Assembly: GCA_011176655.1 (NCBI GenBank)
Contig: DUEB01000133.1
Location: 1-7,164 of the forward strand
Source: Dehalococcoidia bacterium
Lineage (GTDB): Bacteria; Chloroflexota; Dehalococcoidia; Dehalococcoidales; UBA5760
Length of the DNA stretch: 7,164 nucleotides
Reading direction: 5' to 3'
Numbering within the stretch: the first letter of the stretch is position 1; the number at the start of each line of letters is the position of its first letter. The notes under the pieces were generated by a model. That model was not told the origin of the DNA, made no database searches, and saw only the letters and a program-made list of their open reading frames with translations. Below are positions 1 to 4,695 of the stretch, piece after piece. The translations under genes were made by a program, and so were the position numbers.

Positions 1-53
1 CCCTCAGCCGTGAAATCGTAGACGTTTCATCAAGACCGCTTCAGTATCGTCGC

Positions 54-1985
54 TCATATCTGAAGAACGGCACGCCAGGCATCCTCAAAGCAATGGTAGA
101 TTTTACGCGCCTGAAGACAGTCCCCGATGATATATACCTCATGCGCCAGACCCTTAAACCGCTCCGCCACATCCTTCCTGGCCACCAGGCCCGTAGCCAG
201 GACAACTGTATCAGCCTCTATCTCAAGCCTCTGCCCTTTCTCGTCCCGACAAACTACCGCCCTGTCGCTGACCTCATCCAGACGCCAGCCGAGGTGCACG
301 ACCACCCCCATCTCCTGCAGCCTTTCCCTCAGCGCCTCCTGACACGCTCCCTGGACGCCCACCAGCATCTCGTCAAGCATCTCAACGATAGTGACCTGCT
401 TATTAAGTTCCTCAGCGAGGTAAAGGGCTGTTTCACAACCTATCAGGCCAGCACCAACCACCACTACCTTATCTCCCGGTGTCCTTTTCCCCAACAGTAC
501 CTCGCCGGCGGTAGCCGCACACTCCTTATCGCAGCCAGGCACTGGCGGTATCAGGAAATCTGAACCGACGGCCACTAACAACACCTCCGGCCTGGCCTGC
601 CCGATTAAGCTGGCGGTGGCTTCGGTTCCAAGGCGCACCTTAACCCCACCCTCATGAGCCTGGTTTATGGCCCAGTCGAGTAACTGCCTCGTTTTCTCCT
701 TAAACTTAGGCACGGAAGCCTCAATGAGATGGCCACCAAGCCTCTCCCCCTTCTCCACGACGGTGACCTCATGCCCCCTCAGCGCCGCAACCCTGGCTGC
801 CTCCAGACCGCTTATCCCCCCACCGACTACCATGACACTCTTCCTAACGGCAGCCGGGGTTATCCTGAATTCTCTTTCCCGTCCACAGGCAGGGTTTACC
901 TCACACCTCTGGGGCTCAGCGGTATCGAACCTGGAGGAACAACCTTCATTACCCCGGATACAGGGCCTGATATCCCCTATTCTGCCGCTAGCCAGTTTCT
1001 CGGGCAGCTCAGGGTCAGCAATCAGACTCCTGCCCAGCGCCACCAGGTCAGCCTTTCCCTTTTGCAACGCCTCTTCGGCGGTGGAGACGTCATGGGCACC
1101 CACGGTAATCACTGGTATTTTGACCACCTTCTTAATGCCCCAGGCTAGGTGCACAAGGTACGCCTTGGGAAGATACATGGGTTGCACAATGTGATGTCCT
1201 GATTCATAAATCCCGGCGGAGACATGAACGTAGTCAACCCCGGCCGCTTCCAGCATCCGGGCAAAGCGGCTAGTCTCCTCAAGGGTTAGCCCACCGGGGA
1301 CATACTCATCAGCGCTCATCCGGTAGCCAACGGTGAAGTCATCGCCCACTTTCTCCCGCACCTTCTTGATAACCTCCAGGGCAAAGAGAGCCCGTTTTTC
1401 CAGCCGCCCGCCGTATCTATCTGTTCGCTTGTTGGTATAGGGCGAGAGGAAGCTACAGATGAGATAGCCATGGGCCCCGTGAACCTCAACCCCGTCAAAG
1501 CCGGCCTGCTTTGCCCTCCTGGCTGCTTCAGCAAAGGCATCCTGTATCTCCTCAATCTCAACCGGTGCTAACTCTCTGGGCATTACCCCGGTGACCTTAC
1601 ATGGGATGGCAGACGGGGCAACCGGTTGCCTCCCCGTCGCCTCCGGGTGGCACTGCCGTCCGCCGTGACTTATCTGAATCAGGGCCGCCGCCCCATGGGC
1701 CTTGATAGCCTCAGCCAGCTCACTCTTGCCGGCTATCATGTGGTCACTGTGAAGCCCGGATGAACTGAGGGAAGACCGGCTCTCGCGGTCATCAACGAAG
1801 GTGTTTTCCACAATAATAGCGCCAACACCACCCCTCGCCCTCGCCTCATAATAATCAATCATCGCCCTGGTTACTGAACCATCCGGCCGGCTGAGACGGG
1901 ACTCCATGGGAGACATCACCATTCTGTTTCTCAGCGACATGGTACCCACCTTAACTGGCTCCAGAAGCTTCCAATGCTCGTTCAT
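54..1985 (-). CDS. Old Yellow Enzyme-family NADH:flavin oxidoreductase (2,4-dienoyl-CoA reductase-like), 643 aa, 'OYE-A'
   Basis: A cytoplasmic flavoenzyme of the FadH / enoate reductase / BaiCD / trimethylamine dehydrogenase group. The family passes electrons from NAD(P)H through FAD and a 4Fe-4S cluster to FMN, which reduces an activated C=C bond; some members oxidise amines. Seen, numbered from the chosen start: FMN-binding TIM barrel about 5-335, with QISHGGR at 104-110, HGAHGYL at 169-175, SPYTNKRTDRYGG at 181-193 and the FMN-phosphate motif LGRSLIADP at 317-325. Iron-sulfur region 342-367 has C342, C349 and C361, but Gly345 stands where the family has its second Cys. Rossmann motifs are GGGISG (388-393) and GAGLIG (511-516), with IIGDC at 619-623. 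The start is the second ATG, 9 nt after AGGAGG; the upstream ATG at 1994 abuts that site directly. Length is normal for the family. The gene diverges from the transporter and has its own promoter. The family is certain, the substrate unknown; HxxH and QxxHGGR favour xenobiotic/dienoyl reductase types. Confidence 0.93.
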   Translation of the reverse strand: MNEHWKLLEPVKVGTMSLRNRMVMSPMESRLSRPDGSVTRAMIDYYEARARGGVGAIIVENTFVDDRESRSSLSSSGLHSDHMIAGKSELAEAIKAHGAAALIQISHGGRQCHPEATGRQPVAPSAIPCKVTGVMPRELAPVEIEEIQDAFAEAARRAKQAGFDGVEVHGAHGYLICSFLSPYTNKRTDRYGGRLEKRALFALEVIKKVREKVGDDFTVGYRMSADEYVPGGLTLEETSRFARMLEAAGVDYVHVSAGIYESGHHIVQPMYLPKAYLVHLAWGIKKVVKIPVITVGAHDVSTAEEALQKGKADLVALGRSLIADPELPEKLASGRIGDIRPCIRGNEGCSSRFDTAEPQRCEVNPACGREREFRITPAAVRKSVMVVGGGISGLEAARVAALRGHEVTVVEKGERLGGHLIEASVPKFKEKTRQLLDWAINQAHEGGVKVRLGTEATASLIGQARPEVLLVAVGSDFLIPPVPGCDKECAATAGEVLLGKRTPGDKVVVVGAGLIGCETALYLAEELNKQVTIVEMLDEMLVGVQGACQEALRERLQEMGVVVHLGWRLDEVSDRAVVCRDEKGQRLEIEADTVVLATGLVARKDVAERFKGLAHEVYIIGDCLQARKIYHCFEDAWRAVLQI

Positions 1986-1994
1986 GATAGGCAT

Positions 1995-2000
1995 CCTCCT
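1995..2000 (-). promoter_or_regulatory. Shine-Dalgarno site that sets the start of OYE-A
   Basis: On the minus strand AGGAGG lies directly against an ATG at 1994 (zero spacing) and 9 nt before the next in-frame ATG at 1985. Zero spacing does not support initiation, so 1985 is the likelier start. This removes three residues (MPI) from the longest reading. Confidence 0.7.
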
Positions 2001-2042
2001 GAGTTTTACTTACATCGAGGGATTCTTCCATGACTCAAGGAA

Positions 2043-2071
2043 ATAATATAAGCCCGTTTACGATTCGTCAA
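2043..2071 (-). promoter_or_regulatory. Sigma-70-type promoter for OYE-A
   Basis: On the minus strand TTGACG (2066-2071) is followed after exactly 17 nt by TATTAT (2043-2048). Each box has one mismatch to consensus. Transcription would begin near 2036, giving a leader of about 50 nt before the ATG at 1985. Spacing, match and location all fit, so this is the best promoter in the window. No experimental support is available. Confidence 0.65.
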
Positions 2072-2113
2072 GAGGCTAAGCTGTTTACCCCAAATAGCTT
2101 TGGATGACTAATG

Positions 2114-2148
2114 TTTGCAAGCTTGACAGTGGTGTTATACTATATTTT
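2114..2148 (+). promoter_or_regulatory. Probable promoter region for the permease/binding-protein genes
   Basis: A perfect TTGACA (2123-2128) lies in an AT-rich stretch, but the nearby -10-like boxes (TATACT 2136-2141, TATATT 2141-2146) are only 7 and 12 nt away, too close. A better-spaced pairing is TTTGCA (2114-2119), 16 nt, TATACT (2136-2141). A second TATACT lies at 2200-2205, closer to the gene and inside the palindrome AGTATACT, but has no good -35. The region very probably holds a promoter; which boxes are used is not decided. Confidence 0.45.
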
Positions 2149-2166
2149 AAGCGAGTTTTAAGCGAG
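2145..2166. repeat. Perfect 11-bp tandem direct repeat in the divergent control region
   Basis: TTTTAAGCGAG occurs twice head to tail (2145-2155 and 2156-2166) with no mismatch and no spacer. The 11-bp period is about one DNA helical turn, so a protein could bind both copies on the same face. The repeat lies just downstream of the first TATACT box and upstream of the second. It could be a repressor site for the first or an activator site for the second. A chance slippage duplication is also possible. Confidence 0.6.
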
Positions 2167-2236
2167 CAAGTTAGAAGACCGAAGGGAATGCTGACTCAGT
2201 ATACTTAGCCTAGCCGTATAGCGCAAGGTGAAGAGC

Positions 2237-3220
2237 ATGGCTGAAAACGTAGGGCCCCCATCTACTAGCGGCCGCGCCCAGAAAATCGTTAAACGCCTCT
2301 TGGGACACGAGAACGCGGTTCTCGTCATTATCCTGATAGCACTAATCGCTGTCCTGAGTGGCCTGACCAAAGGCAAGTCAGTCACCGGAACCAATGTCAT
2401 GAATGTCCTGTTACAGGCTTCGGGCAGGGGGGTGGCTTCGGTGGGTCAGGCCTTTGTCATCTTGACCGGTGGCATCGACCTCTCGGTGGGCGGAATAGCC
2501 CTTATGGCCATGATTCTGGCCGCCTCGATGATGACCGGCACCACCGCTTTTCCCGCCGGGCCGATAGCCGTTATGCTCCTGGTTGGCGCTAGTATCGGGT
2601 CATTCACCGGCACAGCAGTTTCACGTATCGGCATGCCGGCGTTAATAGTTACCCTGGCGGTGTGGAAAATAATGGAAGGGGCCTCCTTCCTGGTCTGCCA
2701 TGGATATACCATCGCCGAACTACCACCCAGCGTCTCTTTTATTGGCTCGGGAAGAGTTGGGGGCGTACCGGTACCGGTCATCATCTTTATAGTGGTGCTC
2801 GTGGTAGCCTATTTCATTCTGTATCACACCACTTTCGGTCGTTCTGTCTATGCCGTTGGCGGCAATCCAGTAAGCGCCTGGCTTTCCGGTGTCAAGACAA
2901 AGAATATACTATTTGGGGTCTATGTTATCTGTGGATTCATGGCGGCGCTTGCCGGCCTAATACTGCTGGGGCGTATGGCATGTGCCTCAATGGCCGCCGG
3001 CGTTGGCCTCGAGCTGGACAGCATAGCGGCAGTTGTCATCGGGGGCGTCAGTCTCATGGGCGGCCGGGGCACCATCATCGGGGTGCTGATTGGAGTCATG
3101 ATAATGGGCGTCGTCAATAACGGCATGAACATAATAGGAATACATCCCGCCTTCCAGAGTATTGTAAAGGGGCTGATAATATTCGCCGCGGTGGCTATTG
3201 ACTATTTGCGCCGACGGTGA
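2237..3220 (+). CDS. ABC transporter permease, RbsC/BPD_transp_2 family (sugar, nucleoside or autoinducer type), 327 aa
   Basis: Inner-membrane channel subunit of a type II (ribose-like) ABC importer; such permeases normally work as a homodimer with an RbsA-like double ATPase. Seen: a short hydrophilic N-terminus, then roughly eight to ten hydrophobic segments (about 27-44, 63-80, 85-100, 108-127, 132-150, 178-197, 225-247, 262-275, 279-296, 306-322). Family signatures are GGIDLSVGG (78-86), TTFGRSVYAVGGNP (198-211) and the C-terminal stretch at 259-322 including VVIGGVSLMGGRG (267-279), the region that meets the ATPase. Length is typical. The ATG at 2237 was chosen over an in-frame GTG at 2228 because GGTGA (2227-2231) sits 5 nt before it, while the GTG has no ribosome site. 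The binding-protein gene follows after 124 nt on the same strand, so the two are probably co-transcribed. No ATPase gene lies on either side. The family is certain; the transported compound cannot be told. Confidence 0.93.
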   Translation: MAENVGPPSTSGRAQKIVKRLLGHENAVLVIILIALIAVLSGLTKGKSVTGTNVMNVLLQASGRGVASVGQAFVILTGGIDLSVGGIALMAMILAASMMTGTTAFPAGPIAVMLLVGASIGSFTGTAVSRIGMPALIVTLAVWKIMEGASFLVCHGYTIAELPPSVSFIGSGRVGGVPVPVIIFIVVLVVAYFILYHTTFGRSVYAVGGNPVSAWLSGVKTKNILFGVYVICGFMAALAGLILLGRMACASMAAGVGLELDSIAAVVIGGVSLMGGRGTIIGVLIGVMIMGVVNNGMNIIGIHPAFQSIVKGLIIFAAVAIDYLRRR

Positions 3221-3270
3221 TATTCAAAATAGTAGTGCCGGTGACAGAAGTGAAATCGGAGAAGGGGGGA

Positions 3271-3303
3271 ATGCCTATGATGAAAGTACGGTCGTCAGTA
3301 TAA
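3271..3303 (+). other. Possible 10-codon leader ORF in the permease/binding-protein gap
   Basis: ATG at 3271 opens a reading of ten codons (MPMMKVRSSV) closed by TAA at 3301-3303. A purine-rich GAAGGGGGGA lies immediately before it, with GGAG a little further up. It could be a leader peptide that times translation of the binding-protein gene, but an ORF this short arises easily by chance and the peptide matches nothing I recognise. Low confidence. Confidence 0.15.
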
Positions 3304-3322
3304 CCAGTAGTCTTATGGTTAT
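3300..3322 (+). other. Small intercistronic hairpin
   Basis: ATAACCA (3300-3306) and TGGTTAT (3316-3322) are perfect complements around a 9-nt loop, 10 nt before the binding-protein Shine-Dalgarno site. The 7-bp stem has only two G:C pairs and no T-run follows, so it is not a terminator. It overlaps the stop of the possible mini-ORF. Hairpins between importer genes can protect the binding-protein message from decay, but this one is weak and may be chance. Confidence 0.25.
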
Positions 3323-3332
3323 TACCGAGAGA

Positions 3333-3338
3333 AAGGAG
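3333..3338 (+). promoter_or_regulatory. Shine-Dalgarno site that sets the start of the binding protein
   Basis: AAGGAG lies 6 nt before the ATG at 3345. The open frame runs back in phase to an ATG at 3198, but that would overlap the permease and put 49 residues in front of the signal peptide. The ribosome site and lipoprotein signal both mark 3345 as the true start. Confidence 0.85.
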
Positions 3339-3344
3339 AGGGCA

Positions 3345-4541
3345 ATGAAGAGGTTTATTATACCGTTGCTCGTCGGGGTAATGGTGGCTATCCTAATCTT
3401 CGCCGGGTGCGCTCCAGCGCCTACCGAACCCACCACGCCTACAGAACCCACCACGCCTACCGAACCCACAGCACCGGTAGCCGGGGGAGAAGCAGCACTG
3501 CCGGCATCCGGTTCGTACCTGGAAAATCCCTTTGGGGGGCTGGCCATAAAGCCCGACGGCACACCCTATTATTTTGCCTACGAGTTTATCTTCCTCTACA
3601 ACCCATATATGGCCTTCGCCGCGGGAATATGGGAGGACTACATGCATAAGGCTGGCGCCGAATACACCCTGCACGACGCTAACCTGGACGTGGCGGCAGA
3701 GATAGCTATGCTTGAAGACCTGGTGGTAGCCAAGCCAGATGGGGTTCTGGTTCACCCGGTAGACGGCTGGGCGGCAGCTCCTATGGTAGACAAGCTTACC
3801 GAGGCCGGTATTCCCGTCTTTAACTTCTGCGTGGAGTGTCCCACTGATAGCGTAGTTGGCTATTATGAGGCTAACAACTTTGAGATGGGGCAGGCGATGG
3901 GGGAATGGGTAGCCAATTACTTTGAGGACAAGGGCGTTCCCGGACATGTCTTTGAATGCCAGGGCCTAATCAAGACCTTTATCGCCATGAACCGCCACGA
4001 TGGATTTGTGGCCGGCATCGAGGGCAGCACCGTTTCCATGGAACCCGGTCCTGACTGCGAGTGGGCAGATGAGAAATGCTCCAATGCGGTGATTGATGCC
4101 TTCCCCGCCCACCCCGAGTACAACTGCGTCTATTGCCACGGTGGCATGGTAAACGGAGCCATCGAGGGACTGAGAACGGTGGATCGGCTCTACCCGGTAG
4201 GCGACCCCGAACACGTCCTGTCCGTCAGTGTCGACGCTAACGACCAGACGTGCCGCCTTATCCGTGAAGGCTGGTCCTCTGCCGTAACCTCGCACGACCC
4301 CTGGCCAGAGGTGGACATGAGCATCAAGGCGATGTTTAACCACGTTATTCTGGGAAAATCGGTACCCAAGAAGGTAATACTAGCAAGTCCGGTCTACTTC
4401 TACGATGAGGTCGTGGCAGACTGGGAGCGGGGACTTCCTTTGATATGGGGTAACATCATGCTCAAAGAGATACCCTACGACGACCTGCCGGTCCTGGATA
4501 TGTCCGATTACATCGAGACTCCCACTGCGGCCATGAAATAA
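3345..4541 (+). CDS. ABC transporter substrate-binding lipoprotein, ribose-binding-protein (Peripla_BP_4) class, 398 aa
   Basis: Extracytoplasmic solute receptor delivering ligand to the upstream permease. Seen: a short positive N-terminus and hydrophobic core (about 1-21) ending in FAGC, giving lipidated Cys22, then a flexible Pro/Thr/Glu linker (23-44). The body about 73-375 has the two-lobed type I fold pattern: YMAFAAGIWEDYMHKAGAEY near 88-107 (helix and strand 2), AEIAMLEDLVVAKPDGVLVHP (118-138), AGIPVFNF (154-161), the lobe crossover with NRHDGFVAGIEG (216-227), and PEYNCVYCHGGMVNGAIEGL (257-276). In relatives this last segment usually reads like 'ahND..A.GA..Al'; the Asn-Asp that commonly touches sugar is Gly-Gly here, so the ligand may not be a simple sugar. 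There are eight cysteines besides Cys22 (162, 165, 205, 238, 245, 261, 264, 303), including a CVYCH motif. The gene ends in tandem stops TAA TAG. Class is certain, ligand unknown. Confidence 0.92.
   Translation: MKRFIIPLLVGVMVAILIFAGCAPAPTEPTTPTEPTTPTEPTAPVAGGEAALPASGSYLENPFGGLAIKPDGTPYYFAYEFIFLYNPYMAFAAGIWEDYMHKAGAEYTLHDANLDVAAEIAMLEDLVVAKPDGVLVHPVDGWAAAPMVDKLTEAGIPVFNFCVECPTDSVVGYYEANNFEMGQAMGEWVANYFEDKGVPGHVFECQGLIKTFIAMNRHDGFVAGIEGSTVSMEPGPDCEWADEKCSNAVIDAFPAHPEYNCVYCHGGMVNGAIEGLRTVDRLYPVGDPEHVLSVSVDANDQTCRLIREGWSSAVTSHDPWPEVDMSIKAMFNHVILGKSVPKKVILASPVYFYDEVVADWERGLPLIWGNIMLKEIPYDDLPVLDMSDYIETPTAAMK
3420..3473 (+). repeat. 18-bp tandem repeat encoding the lipoprotein linker (PTEPTT x3)
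   Basis: Three head-to-tail 18-nt units (3420-3437, 3438-3455, 3456-3473) encode PTEPTT, PTEPTT and PTEPTA. Units 1 and 2 differ at one base; unit 3 diverges at its end. The unit is a multiple of three, so gain or loss of copies would only change linker length. It forms the tether between the lipidated Cys and the binding domain. Confidence 0.85.
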
Positions 4542-4589
4542 TAGTTAGCCGGCCGATTTTAACGGAGGGCACCAGAAAAGTCACAAGCC

Positions 4590-4647
4590 AGGGCTACCGA
4601 GAGCCGAATCAAGGATATAACGAAGGAAGAAAGCTCTCGGTAGCCCT
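4590..4647. terminator. Perfect 15-bp inverted repeat between convergent genes; candidate two-way terminator
   Basis: Arms at 4590-4604 (AGGGCTACCGAGAGC) and 4633-4647 (its exact reverse complement) enclose a 28-nt purine-rich loop. It lies 48 nt after the binding-protein stop and 48 nt after the OYE-B stop on the other strand, where a bidirectional terminator is expected. Against a classical intrinsic terminator, the loop is long and the T-runs are poor on both sides (TTATGATTT on plus; a TTTT only about 10 nt out on minus). It may instead block convergent read-through or stabilise 3' ends. The inverted repeat is certain, its role less so. Confidence 0.6.
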
Positions 4648-4695
4648 TATGATTTAGACTGATGCTGAAGAGAGGCACCAGGCCGGTACCGGTGA

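Noticed and set aside
93..563. Plus-strand open frames inside OYE-A (this one, and others at 667-1194 and 729-1148)
   Set aside because: They lie antisense to a clearly conserved gene, show no domain pattern, and have no ribosome sites worth noting.
3198..3344. Upstream in-frame extension of the binding protein by 49 residues
   Set aside because: It overlaps the permease end, has no ribosome site, and would place a hydrophilic stretch before the lipoprotein signal peptide. AAGGAG and FAGC both point to the ATG at 3345.
3393..4343. Minus-strand open frames inside the binding-protein gene
   Set aside because: Antisense shadows of a well-supported gene. Their Cys- or Arg-rich translations reflect the opposite strand, not a domain.
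4683..4692. CCGGTACCGG palindrome just after the OYE-B stop
   Set aside because: A 10-bp GC-rich palindrome of this kind occurs easily by chance in such DNA and lies at a 3' end with no other signal.
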